DNA from: Minicystis rosea
GTDB taxonomy: Bacteria; Myxococcota_A; Polyangia; Polyangiales; Polyangiaceae
NCBI GenBank assembly: GCA_001931535.1
Contig: CP016211.1
Span: 15,019,501 to 15,083,500 of the forward strand
Length of the DNA: 64,000 nucleotides
Direction: 5' to 3'
Positions within the stretch are counted from its first letter, which is position 1, and each line of letters opens with the position of its first letter. The notes beneath the pieces were generated by a model. It saw only the letters and a list, made by a program, of their open reading frames with translations. It was not told where the DNA came from and did not search any database. The translations under genes and the position numbers were made by a program. This document shows, in pieces, positions 18,438 through 26,561 of the stretch.

Positions 18438-19310
18438 ATGACCGACATCCACCTCGCAGGCAGCTACCACCTCGGCAAACACAACGTCCGTCGTCTGGGC
18501 TACGGCGCGATGCAGCTCGCCGGCCCCGGCGTCTTCGGCCCGCCCAAGGACCGCAAGGCCGCGATCGCCGTGCTGCGGGAGGCCATCGCCCAGGGCGTCG
18601 ATCATCTCGACACCAGCGACATCTACGGCCCCCACGTCACCAACCAGATCATCCGCGAGGCGTTGCACCCGTACCGCGACGGTCTGGTCATCGCGACGAA
18701 GGTCGGCGCCGCTCGCGGCCCCAACGGCTCGTGGGACCCGGCGCTCTCCGCCGCCGACATCGAACGAGCGGTCCACGACAACCTGCGGAACCTCGGCCTC
18801 GACGTGCTCGACGTCGTGAACCTTCGGGCGATGTTCAGCGCCGAGGGCCCGGCGGAAGGTTCGATCGAAGCGCCGCTCACCGCGCTCGCCGAGCTTCAGC
18901 GACGTGGGCTCGTCCGCCACATCGGGCTGAGCAACGTCACGGCGGCGCAGGTGGCCGAGGGTCGAAAGATCGCCGACATCGTCTGCGTGCAGAACCACTA
19001 CAACCTCACGCATCGCCACGACGACGCCTTGATTGACGATCTCGCCGCCGGCGGCACGGCCTATGTGCCGTTCTTCCCGCTGGGCGGGTTCACGCCGCTG
19101 CAGTCGAGCACGCTGAACGACGTGGCCGCACGGCTCGGCGCGACCCCGATGCAAGTCGCCTTGGCGTGGTTGCTGCGTCGCGCACCCAACGTGCTGCTCA
19201 TCCCCGGCACGTCGTCGATCGCCCACCTCCGGGAGAACCTCGCCAGCGCAACGCTCGCTTTGAGCGCCGAAGACATGGACACGCTGAACCGGCTCGCAGA
19301 GCGCTGCTGA
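18438..19310 (+). CDS. pdxI: Aldo/keto reductase of the YdbC (PdxI, pyridoxal reductase) type
   Basis: ATG 18438 follows GGAGGA. The 290-residue TIM-barrel oxidoreductase is strikingly like Escherichia coli YdbC/PdxI along its whole length: NVRRLGYGAMQLAGPGVFGP at the N-terminus, HLDTSDIYGPHVTNQIIREA, LGLDVLDVVNLR and VPFFPLGGFTPLQSS. The E. coli enzyme reduces pyridoxal to pyridoxine with NADPH. The catalytic Asp, Tyr (DTSDIYG) and Lys (ATKVG) are present. The usual His position reads VVNLRAM, as I recall it also does in YdbC, so this is not a defect. NADPH-binding features are at the C-terminus (LLIPGTSSIAHLRENL). The neighbouring LysR is its likely regulator. Confidence 0.85.
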   Translation: MTDIHLAGSYHLGKHNVRRLGYGAMQLAGPGVFGPPKDRKAAIAVLREAIAQGVDHLDTSDIYGPHVTNQIIREALHPYRDGLVIATKVGAARGPNGSWDPALSAADIERAVHDNLRNLGLDVLDVVNLRAMFSAEGPAEGSIEAPLTALAELQRRGLVRHIGLSNVTAAQVAEGRKIADIVCVQNHYNLTHRHDDALIDDLAAGGTAYVPFFPLGGFTPLQSSTLNDVAARLGATPMQVALAWLLRRAPNVLLIPGTSSIAHLRENLASATLALSAEDMDTLNRLAERC

Positions 19311-19323
19311 GAGCCCGATTCGC

Positions 19324-20196
19324 TCACGCGTCGATGCGCGTGAGGCGACACCACTGACCGTACCAGTGCCGGCCTTCGCTCTCGCTCGGCTCGACGGCCC
19401 CGAGGCTCACCGCGTAGCGACCAGGCTCGACGCGGACGACAGCGCCGACGCCTCGATCGAAGGCGGTTCCGAGCGAGGTCGACGCCGCGGTGTCGTCGGC
19501 CGAGACGGCGGCTGGATCGAAGCCCTCGAGCTCCTCGAACGCGACCGGCCCCCAGACGACGACCGCCTGCGACGTCGTGAAGGTGAGCTCGGCGATGGGG
19601 GCACCGGGACGCTGCGCGGCCACGTACGCGCGTGCGGCGGTTTGATCGGCTTCATGGGTGTCGATCTCCGCCGTGTGCTTGAGGAGAACGATCTCGGTCG
19701 CGCTGCGCCCGACGTGGACCACGTTGTCGCCCACGAACCAGAAGAGCGCGCGAGCGTCGTCGCCGAAGGGATGCAGCCAGGCGTCGGCATCCCTGTTGTT
19801 CTGCCACGAGGCGTCGTACTCCGACTTAGGCTCGAGCTCGGCGCGCAGCTCGCCGCCGCTCGCGGGATCGCGGAAGCACGTGAGCCCCGCCTCTTCCGTG
19901 ATGACGACGTCCGGACAGTTTTGCTTCGCCAGCCGGTGGAGCCCTTCGAGCTTCGCGACGGCCTCGTCCTCGCTGTCACACTCGACGAACCGCTCGCCGG
20001 CGCCCCCGAGGTTGCCCCAGAAGTGCAGCACGGTCAGGCGGCCGGCGAAGCGCGCGGCATCCGCCTCGCTCCTCGCGCGAAGCACGCGGAAGGGGATGCT
20101 CCCCGTCCACTGCGGGAATCGTGCGAGATCGACGACCATGACCGGACCGCCCGTGCAGCCGACCCTTGCCGTCCATGCGAGTGCGTTCTGGCTCAT
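19324..20196 (-). CDS. Probable immunity-type protein (Imm21-like)
   Basis: The 290-residue soluble, acidic, beta-rich protein begins ALAWTARVGCTGGPVMVVD followed by PQWTGS. This resembles the GGP...W.G opening of the Imm21 family of polymorphic-toxin immunity proteins. A later segment (AVVVWGPVAFEEL, then RVEPGRYAVSL and QWCRLTRI) repeats strand patterns typical of such proteins. No toxin gene lies nearby, so it would be an orphan immunity gene, common in myxobacteria. The family call rests on remembered sequence patterns and is tentative. It converges on the reductase gene, with only 13 bases between the stops. Confidence 0.5.
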   Translation of the reverse strand: MSQNALAWTARVGCTGGPVMVVDLARFPQWTGSIPFRVLRARSEADAARFAGRLTVLHFWGNLGGAGERFVECDSEDEAVAKLEGLHRLAKQNCPDVVITEEAGLTCFRDPASGGELRAELEPKSEYDASWQNNRDADAWLHPFGDDARALFWFVGDNVVHVGRSATEIVLLKHTAEIDTHEADQTAARAYVAAQRPGAPIAELTFTTSQAVVVWGPVAFEELEGFDPAAVSADDTAASTSLGTAFDRGVGAVVRVEPGRYAVSLGAVEPSESEGRHWYGQWCRLTRIDA

Positions 20197-20433
20197 CGCG
20201 GTCCATTCCTAGAGACCTGACCCGTTAGCGTCAAACGCGGCGTCATCTCGCTTCGGATCGGTGAAACCCGCGGCGGCCTGATCACCGGCCTTCGCTGTTC
20301 ACCTCGGGCACCGCGGCTTCGATCGTCTCGTGCGTGCAGCGCGCAGCAGCCCGGCCTTCGGATCGGCTCCCCTCATCACGGCAGGCCGCATGCTGTCGAT
20401 GACGGCGGTGGGGCCGTTCGGGAGCACAGCTCC

Positions 20434-21270
20434 TCAAGCCGCTTCGGTCTTCGACGTCATTCGTTCGCAGATGCGCGCGAGCTCGTCGAGGCCGTCGCGG
20501 AACTTGCTCTCCTTTTCTTTCATCGCGTCGTAGTACCTCGACGTCGCGTTCTCGAGCTCGGGTGCGGTTGCGACCCAGATCGGCGTCTCCGCGCCTTTCT
20601 CCGGCGTGACGGCAAAGAGGGGCGCGGAGAGTTTGATCATCGTCGCCATGAAGCCCTCCGCGTTCTGAAGGAAATCGGTGCGCACGAATCCCGGCGCGAC
20701 GGCGTTGACGGTGATGCCCGTTCCTTCGAATCGTTTCGCTTGCCACCACGTGAGCATGCGAACGGCGAGCTTCGATTGCCCATACACCTTGAAGCCGTCG
20801 TACTTGCGCCTGCGGAACTCGACGTCGTTCGGATCGTAATCGGTCGCGAGGCTCGATGCCATGTTGACGACGCGCGAAGGCGCGGCCTTCCTCAACGGCT
20901 GTTCGAGCTCTTTGACGAGGAGATATGGACCGATCACGTTCGTTGCCCACGTGAGCTCGATTCCGTCTGGGCTCTCGCGTCGATGGCTGAACCACGCGCC
21001 TGCATTGTTGAACAACACGTCGAGCCGATCGTGCTTGGCGCGAAACGCTTTGGCGAAGTCGCGAATCGAGGATTGTTGTGCGACATCGAGCAGCATCACC
21101 GAGACATTTTCGTTGCCCACGTCCTTCGCGATCTCGTCGCGCACGCCGCGCGCTTTCGCTTCGTCGCGCACGCCGAGAATCACGGTCGCTCCCTTCTTCG
21201 CGAGGCCTCGCGCGATCTCCTTGCCAATACCGCTCGTTGCACCCGTGACGACGACGAGCTTACCCTTCAT
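20434..21270 (-). CDS. Short-chain dehydrogenase/reductase (retinol-dehydrogenase-like)
   Basis: ATG 21270 is preceded by GGAGAG. The 278-residue Rossmann enzyme has TGATSGIG (residues 9-16), the NNAG motif, Ser in NMASS and the catalytic YGQSK (YxxxK). Its overall layout resembles NAD(P)-dependent retinol dehydrogenase/WWOX-like SDRs (ELTWATNVIGPYLL). The substrate is unknown. It lies just downstream of the remains of a second SDR on the same strand. Confidence 0.88.
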   Translation of the reverse strand: MKGKLVVVTGATSGIGKEIARGLAKKGATVILGVRDEAKARGVRDEIAKDVGNENVSVMLLDVAQQSSIRDFAKAFRAKHDRLDVLFNNAGAWFSHRRESPDGIELTWATNVIGPYLLVKELEQPLRKAAPSRVVNMASSLATDYDPNDVEFRRRKYDGFKVYGQSKLAVRMLTWWQAKRFEGTGITVNAVAPGFVRTDFLQNAEGFMATMIKLSAPLFAVTPEKGAETPIWVATAPELENATSRYYDAMKEKESKFRDGLDELARICERMTSKTEAA

Positions 21271-21458
21271 GTTTTCTCTCCATGTCGATGGTCATCTGAA
21301 ACCGTGGGAATTCGGTGACGTTCGCCGGTGAAGGGCACGCCCGGTGCCGGTGAGCTTCACCCGTGAAACGGGGCCATGGTTCTTGGTGCGGTGCTGCATG
21401 GAACGGCTGGCCGCGAGCTGGCTCCACGCTCTTGGGATCGCGCGTCCACGCAGCCCTG

Positions 21459-21575
21459 CTCGGGGCGGCGGGCTGCCGCATAGACGCGCTTTGCGCCCGC
21501 GTCGCGGAGGACGAGGACGCGACCGATGCTTCGGTTGGCGCCGGTGACGAGCGCTACGGTGTTGTCGATCTTCAT
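21459..21575 (-). pseudogene. Remnant of a second SDR gene (N-terminus only)
   Basis: ATG 21575, with GAGGAG upstream, starts MKIDNTVALVTGANRSIGR, a typical SDR nucleotide-binding opening. It continues LRDAGAKRVYAAARRPE, but a few residues after the GxxxGxG turn appear deleted. The sequence then dissolves into unrelated Arg/Ser/Pro-rich translation with no Rossmann core or YxxxK. The promoter end of the gene survives; the rest is gone. Confidence 0.7.
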
Positions 21576-21651
21576 GGGATCTCCTCGGCGTCGAGAGCGG
21601 TTGAGCGCACCCGGACTCTGCGCCTCGGCACCGCGCTGCGGTAGACTGCGG

Positions 21652-21674
21652 GCACGCAAGGCATCCTTGCGTGC
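21652..21674. promoter_or_regulatory. Perfect 10-bp inverted repeat between divergent SDR and LysR relics
   Basis: GCACGCAAGG-CAT-CCTTGCGTGC lies in the 130-base gap between the SDR remnant and the LysR remnant. It matches the expected place of a LysR operator, apparently outliving the genes it served. Confidence 0.55.
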
Positions 21675-21705
21675 CGCGAGAGGATCCCCAAAAGGAGCGG
21701 CCACG

Positions 21706-21792
21706 ATGGATCTGCTCGCGCAGATGCCGACGTTCGTGCGCGTGGTGGAGTCCGGCCACCTCTCCGCGGCGGCGCGCGAGCAGCGCATCTCT
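21706..21792 (+). pseudogene. Remnant of a LysR regulator (N-terminal HTH only)
   Basis: ATG 21706 has AAAGGAG upstream and begins MDLLAQMPTFVRVVESGHLS, then AAAREQRIS, the first two helices of a LysR HTH. Family homology stops abruptly there. Everything downstream to the next gene lacks any LysR sequence. It is divergent from the SDR remnant, so a whole regulator/oxidoreductase pair was truncated on both sides. Confidence 0.7.
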
Positions 21793-22043
21793 GAAGCCAC
21801 AGGGGGCGCCAACCTCTGCGGATGTCACCATCCGTGCGCAGCTTTTCGCCGGACTCTGGTGGTACCGACCCCGCCGCGCATGGCGCGTCGCCACCCGCAG
21901 ATGGCGAATGGCCTTGTTTGGATGGGGAATGGCGTCCCGGAGGTGCTCGGAGAGAAAACAGCCTCGATGCCTGGACGATCACGCGCTCTCGTGTGAGCCT
22001 TTGCGGATGCGCGCGAGGGGGGCGGCGCGTTCGGGAGGTTTGA

Positions 22044-22601
22044 ATGGCTGCACAGAAGAAGGCGCAGAACGGCGAGCCGTCGCTCGCCGATCTCAAGAAA
22101 CGTCACACCAAGGCGAAGAAGCTCCTCGCCGATGCACGCGCGCTGTTCGCGGAGGCGCACGAGCTGCCGAAGGATGATCGCCGCCGCTCGCAGGGGCGGC
22201 TCGGCGCCGACGAGTCCGTGGCGATGCGCGGCGTGATCGGCGCGATGGAGAGCGAGCCCGCGGTCTTCGTGTCGCTCGCCGATTTCGACGGGGGCAACGA
22301 CCCGCAGAAGCTCGAAACAGCGCTGCTGCGCGAGCGGCTCGACCGTTACGATCTCTATCAAGACATCGCCGAAGAGGCGGAGTCGCTCGCCCGACTCTTC
22401 GCCGATCAAGCCCTCTCGGTGGGCGCGCTCGTGGTGCCCGTCGTGCGCGCGGGCTACGAGATCGCCAAGCCCGTGAGCAAGACGAACCCGAAGGTCCGGG
22501 CGAAGATCTCCAAGATGCTCGATTACCACGGCGCCAACGCCCAAGCGGCGCAGGCGTCCCGCAAAGCGAACAAGACGAAGAAGGCGCCGGTCGACGCCTG
22601 A
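22044..22601 (+). CDS. Charged helical hypothetical protein, 185 aa
   Basis: ATG 22044 has GGGAGG at 5-base spacing. The product is Lys/Ala-rich at both ends (LADLKKRHTKAKKLLADARA; SRKANKTKKAPVDA) with an acidic amphipathic middle (RLDRYDLYQDIAEEAESLAR) and a hydrophobic stretch SVGALVVPVVRAGYEIAK. No signal peptide is present. The basic tails suggest nucleic-acid or surface binding, but no family is recognised. Confidence 0.75.
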   Translation: MAAQKKAQNGEPSLADLKKRHTKAKKLLADARALFAEAHELPKDDRRRSQGRLGADESVAMRGVIGAMESEPAVFVSLADFDGGNDPQKLETALLRERLDRYDLYQDIAEEAESLARLFADQALSVGALVVPVVRAGYEIAKPVSKTNPKVRAKISKMLDYHGANAQAAQASRKANKTKKAPVDA

Positions 22602-22833
22602 GCGAAGCTCCGAGGCGGCGCCGCGCTCCGGTCGTGGGGCGCGGCGCCGTGATCCCGCCTCGAGCAAGGCGCCGGTCGACGGGGGCCAAGGGCGCGCCGG
22701 AGGCTCGCGCGCAGGCCATGGTCGATTGTTTCGCGACGCTCTCCGAGTGTCGCCTGGGATTCGATGCCGAGAGGCGAGGCGCTCATCCGCGAAGGTCCGC
22801 CCCGTCGTACCCGAGCTCATGTACCGTCGCCCC

Positions 22834-23469
22834 ATGCGCTTTGGAGCCCCCGCTCGCCGTATCCTGGTGATGGCTCTCCTCCTTCTGTCGAGCACGCTCT
22901 CCGCGTGCGGAAACAGCGGCACCTCCGGAACGGGAGGGAGCGGAGGGGGAATGACCTCGACCAACACGACCCCGACCTGGGAGACGTACTGCGCCGAGAC
23001 GTACTGTCCTCTCCGCGAGAAGCAGGCCGCCGACACCGGCTGCGACATGGACCCCACCTGCTACCAGGGCTGCCTCGCCCTCGAGAGCTGCGCGGACGCG
23101 GTCAAGGCCCTCGCCGAGTGCTCGAAGACGGCGAAGCTCGCTTGTTACCAGGACTCGCCCGTCCAGCCGAGCCGCGTAGACCTCGCGCTCGGCGAGTGCA
23201 CGAGCGCGTCGAACGTCCAGCACGCCTGTCTCCATGGCCCGTGCGATCCGCTCACGGACAGCGAGTGCGCCCCCGTCGCGTGCCCGGACGGCACGTTCGC
23301 CCGGCTTTGCAAGAGCGGCACCTGCGTCGAGGATCCCAGCGTCGTCTGCGCGCCGACGACCGCTTGCACCTCGGCCGACTTCACCGACGTCTGTCCGTCG
23401 CTGCTCTGCGACGGCGGCATCGAGCAGCAGTGCACCACGGGAGGCGTCTGCAGGGTCGCCTGCAACTGA
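22834..23469 (+). CDS. Cys-rich lipoprotein
   Basis: The product is a lipoprotein: ILVMALLLLSSTLSAC lipobox, then a Gly/Ser/Thr linker, then about 160 residues with some 24 cysteines in regular pairs (YCAETYCPL, CDMDPTCYQGC). It is probably exported to the outer membrane and disulfide-bonded. ATG 22834 (MRFGAP) is taken as start for a compact n-region; ATG 22819 is possible. The TGA at 23467-23469 is followed in the same frame by an S23-family remnant. Confidence 0.75.
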   Translation: MRFGAPARRILVMALLLLSSTLSACGNSGTSGTGGSGGGMTSTNTTPTWETYCAETYCPLREKQAADTGCDMDPTCYQGCLALESCADAVKALAECSKTAKLACYQDSPVQPSRVDLALGECTSASNVQHACLHGPCDPLTDSECAPVACPDGTFARLCKSGTCVEDPSVVCAPTTACTSADFTDVCPSLLCDGGIEQQCTTGGVCRVACN

Positions 23470-23709
23470 CGCACGGAAAGCCGCCGGGCGGCCATCTCCA
23501 TTTCGTCGAACATCGCGGAGGGCGCGGGCAAGCCGGCGCGGGGCCACCGCGCGCGGTACCACGCCATCGCGCGCGGCTCGGCGATGGAGTGCGGGGCGCT
23601 GCTGGACCTTTGCCGCATCGCGGGGGTGGTGCCCGCTGAAGCGTTGGCGGAGGGGAAGGCGCTGCTGGTGAGAGTTGTCGCGATGCTCACGAAGATGTGT
23701 CGGGCGTGA
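23470..23709 (+). pseudogene. N-terminally truncated four-helix-bundle (S23 / 23S rRNA intervening-sequence type) protein
   Basis: The frame directly after the lipoprotein stop translates as RRAAISISSNIAEGAGK, then RYHAIARGSAMECGALLDL, and ends LTKMCRA with TGA at 23707. SSNIAEG and ARGSAMEC are the hallmark motifs of the PF05635 four-helix-bundle family, named for proteins encoded in 23S rRNA intervening sequences and often found free-standing. The first helix and a start codon are missing, so it is a remnant unless it is read through from the upstream stop. Confidence 0.65.
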
Positions 23710-24310
23710 GCACGGCGCGCACGCGCACCGCGTCGCACCCGTCCGCTCGCCACGGATGCTGAAGGGCCATGCGTCGCGGCGCGTACCCTCCTCGGGATGG
23801 GCAATGGCCACATTGGGGTGGGTGGTAGCCACCTTTTTGTGGCTCGTAGCCACCTTTGGGTGGGTGGTAGCCACCCTTTTGTGGCTCGTAGCCACCTTTG
23901 GGTGGGTGGTGGCCACCTTCGGGTGGGTCGTAGCCACCTTTTGTGGCTAGAGAGGGGCGCTGCACCCCGAATTGGCCGGTGGATCAGGTCCCGGTGGCCT
24001 TGGTGGTCTTGCGGGCGCGGGGGTTTTTGCGGACGGTGCCACGGGGCGTGAATCGCCAGCTCCGATGAAAACACCTCTCGGGCGTGAAGCGGAAGCGCCC
24101 TCGCGCATGGCCCCCAACATCGCCTCGAGAGTCCGGGACAGCGGGCCGATGGCCGCAGGTGACGGCCGAGGTCGCCACGGAGGTGGCGGAGTCGCTGATG
24201 CGCAGTCGAGATCGCTGGGTCGGCGTGGAGCTCTGTGACCGGCTCTACCAACAGATGACTGCCGTCTTGTGCGGGCCGAGGTTTCGTCTCGGGGCTAGAG
24301 TGACGAGGCC
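23710..24310. other. Gene-free stretch holding a hairpin minisatellite
   Basis: Apart from the repeat at 23805-23949, these 601 bases show no convincing gene on either strand. The flanking 300 bases have weak, inconsistent codon bias. This looks like decayed accessory DNA. Confidence 0.4.
23805..23949. repeat. Tandem minisatellite of self-complementary 21-base units
   Basis: About seven degenerate units alternate GTAGCCACCTTTGGGTGGGTG and GTAGCCACCTTTTTGTGGCTC (21 bases each, 42-base super-period). Each unit folds on itself, for example AGCCAC-CTTTTT-GTGGCT. As the period is a multiple of 3, both strands stay open: minus reads (V)ATTHPK/(V)ATSHKK heptads, plus reads SHLWVGG/SHLFVAR. No start or flanking protein makes either strand a convincing gene. 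Confidence 0.8.
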
Positions 24311-24814
24311 ATGACGCAGGACGAGCTGGTCGAGATCATTTACCGGTTCTATCCCCGCGGAATGGGCGTCTCGAGCCCAGGGCGTGACGCGACTCCAGAG
24401 CATCGTCGTCAAATGGAGGCCCCGCGGCGCGCGGTCGCCGAGTATCCGAAGTGGAGAGCCCTGCTCGGCCGACTGCAGCCACGATATGAGGTTTGGGACA
24501 AGTCGGTGTATCTCCTCGGGGGGACTTTCGATCCGGGGTATTCGGCCGAAGTGACGATTCCCGGCGAGGGCGAGCACCGCGTCCTCTTCAACGTGAGCTT
24601 CCTCGGACCCTGTTATGCGATTCACGACAAGGGCTTTGCAGGCGAGGCGGCGCACGTGCGAGCGCTGGCCGGAGAGATCGAGGCGATGTATCGATATGCG
24701 CCGATCCCGCCCGAGATTGGGACGGTGATCGTGCCGGATGTCTCGCGGGACGCGGTGCCTCTCGGTGAGGCCACGATTTACGACATGCTCCTTTCGGACT
24801 TCTGGAGATATTGA
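24311..24814 (+). CDS. Hypothetical protein, 167 aa
   Basis: The soluble product begins MTQDELVEIIYRFYPRGM. It contains WDKSVYLLGGTFDPGYSAEV, a beta-rich HRVLFNVSFLGPCYAIHDKG core and an acidic C-terminus ending LLSDFWRY. GAGG lies close before the ATG. It has the size and alternating alpha/beta character of small immunity-like proteins, but I do not recognise the family and no toxin is adjacent. Confidence 0.7.
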   Translation: MTQDELVEIIYRFYPRGMGVSSPGRDATPEHRRQMEAPRRAVAEYPKWRALLGRLQPRYEVWDKSVYLLGGTFDPGYSAEVTIPGEGEHRVLFNVSFLGPCYAIHDKGFAGEAAHVRALAGEIEAMYRYAPIPPEIGTVIVPDVSRDAVPLGEATIYDMLLSDFWRY

Positions 24815-25073
24815 CTGCGCCAAGAGCGGTATCGACGCCACCACGCCTGAGACTCGCCTCCTCGTGATTGAAGCGTGGTGTCCCAGCGTGAGCCGATCTT
24901 CGCGTTGGCGGTGCGGGGCGTGGAGGAGCGCAAGCTGCCTCACGTTTTGGGCTTTTGGGTGGGGAGCGGAGCGAGGGTGGCGGGGCAGGGGGCGGGTGGT
25001 CGGGTCGCTTCCCGGTGCGCGCGGGACGGAGCGGGGTGAGCGACCAGGCCGAATCTGTTAGCATCGCGGGCAC

Positions 25074-26561
25074 ATGTCCCATTTCCCAGAAGACCGCCCC
25101 CGCATCCTCGTGGTCGACGACGAGAAGGTCATCCGTGACATGCTCGCCGACTTCCTGGGCATGGAGGGCTACGCCGTGCGTACGGCGGAGGATGGCCAGA
25201 GCGCGCTCGGTGAGCTCCAGAAGGGCCACTACGACCTCGTCATCAGCGATCTGAAGATGCCGCGCATGGGGGGGATCGCGCTGCTCGACGAGATCAGCAA
25301 GACATCGCCGGACGCGCTCACCGTGATCATGACGGGCTTCGGCACGGTCGAGACCGCGATCGATGCGATGAAGCGCGGTGCGTACGATTACGTGCTCAAG
25401 CCCTTCAAGCTCGACGAAGTGGTGCACGTCATCCAGCGGGGGATCGAGAAGCAGCGCATGGCCGCGGAGAATCTGCGGCTCCGCGAGGCCGTGTCGCTCT
25501 ACAAGGTGAGCGAGGCCATCACCGCGAGCTTGTCGCTCGATCAGGTGCTGGACACGGTGGCCGACAGCTGCCTCAACGAGGTGCGCGCCGATCTGGTGTC
25601 GACGTGGCTCGATGACGGCGAGGGCGGGCTCTTCGAGCGACAGCACCTCCGCGCGTCGACGCTGCCGGAGGGCGCGCAGCTCGGGCGCATCGATCCGAAT
25701 CAGGTGGTGAATCACCTGCGGCCGGATCCGCAGCTCCTCGAGCAGGGGACGAAGGGGCTGCGCTTCTTCGCGGAGACGCCGGGGCTGCCGCTCACGTCGA
25801 TCCTCGCGGTGCCGCTGCGGGCGCAGAAGGGGATCATCGGGTTCATCGCGCTCGCCTCGTTCACCAAGACGAAGAAGTTCGACGAGGGGCAGCGCAAGCT
25901 GCTCGCCATCATCGGCTCGCGCGCGGCCGCGGCCATGGAGAACGCGCGGCTCTACGAGGATCTCCAGGCCACCTTCCAGCAGACGATCGAGGGCCTCGCC
26001 AAGGCCATCGACAAGATGGACCGCTACACCGCGGGCCACTCCGATCGGGTGGCGCTCTACGCGACCTTCCTCGCCATCAAGCTCGGCCTCTCGCCGGTCG
26101 AGGTCGAGATCGTCCGGCAGAGCGCGCTCATGCACGACATCGGGAAGATCGGGTGCGTGCTCAACCTCAACAAGCCGGGCAAGCTCACCAACGACGAGTA
26201 CGAGGTCTTCAAGAAGCACCCGGTGTACGGGCGCGACATCCTCGATCCGATCAAATTCCTCCACCCGCTGATCCCGGGCGTGCACCTCCACCACGAGCGC
26301 TGGGACGGGCGCGGATATCCGCTCAAGATGAAGGGGAACGAGATTCCCATCATCGCCCGCATCATCGCGGTGGCGGACACGTACGACGCGATGACGAGCG
26401 ATCGATCGTACCGGCGGGCGCTGCCGCACGAGGTGGCCGTGGCCGAGATCGAGCGCTGCTCGGCGACGCAGTTCGACCCCGAGGTGGCGGCGCAGTTCAC
26501 CGACAACATCGACGCGTACCGCGAGGAACAACGCGCCAAAGGTGGCAAGGTACCGGAATGA
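25074..26561 (+). CDS. Response regulator: REC - GAF - HD-GYP cyclic-di-GMP phosphodiesterase
   Basis: The 495-residue product contains three domains in order. A receiver spans residues 9-130 (ILVVDDEKVI, phospho-acceptor D59 in ISDLKMP, conserved MTGFGT and KPF). A GAF domain spans about 150-300. The HD-GYP domain is about 310-480, with HDIGKIG at 354, HHERWDGRGYP at 406-416 and the DTYDAMTSDRSYR motif. HD-GYP enzymes hydrolyse c-di-GMP to pGpG or GMP, lowering the second messenger that controls motility and matrix production. Phosphorylation and a GAF ligand would tune it. Its stop overlaps the lipB start (ATGA), so the two are translationally coupled. No cognate kinase is adjacent. Confidence 0.92.
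   Translation: MSHFPEDRPRILVVDDEKVIRDMLADFLGMEGYAVRTAEDGQSALGELQKGHYDLVISDLKMPRMGGIALLDEISKTSPDALTVIMTGFGTVETAIDAMKRGAYDYVLKPFKLDEVVHVIQRGIEKQRMAAENLRLREAVSLYKVSEAITASLSLDQVLDTVADSCLNEVRADLVSTWLDDGEGGLFERQHLRASTLPEGAQLGRIDPNQVVNHLRPDPQLLEQGTKGLRFFAETPGLPLTSILAVPLRAQKGIIGFIALASFTKTKKFDEGQRKLLAIIGSRAAAAMENARLYEDLQATFQQTIEGLAKAIDKMDRYTAGHSDRVALYATFLAIKLGLSPVEVEIVRQSALMHDIGKIGCVLNLNKPGKLTNDEYEVFKKHPVYGRDILDPIKFLHPLIPGVHLHHERWDGRGYPLKMKGNEIPIIARIIAVADTYDAMTSDRSYRRALPHEVAVAEIERCSATQFDPEVAAQFTDNIDAYREEQRAKGGKVPE

Noticed and set aside
23805..23949. Possible CRISPR array
   Set aside because: Units follow each other without unique spacers, the period is 21 bases and no cas gene is present.
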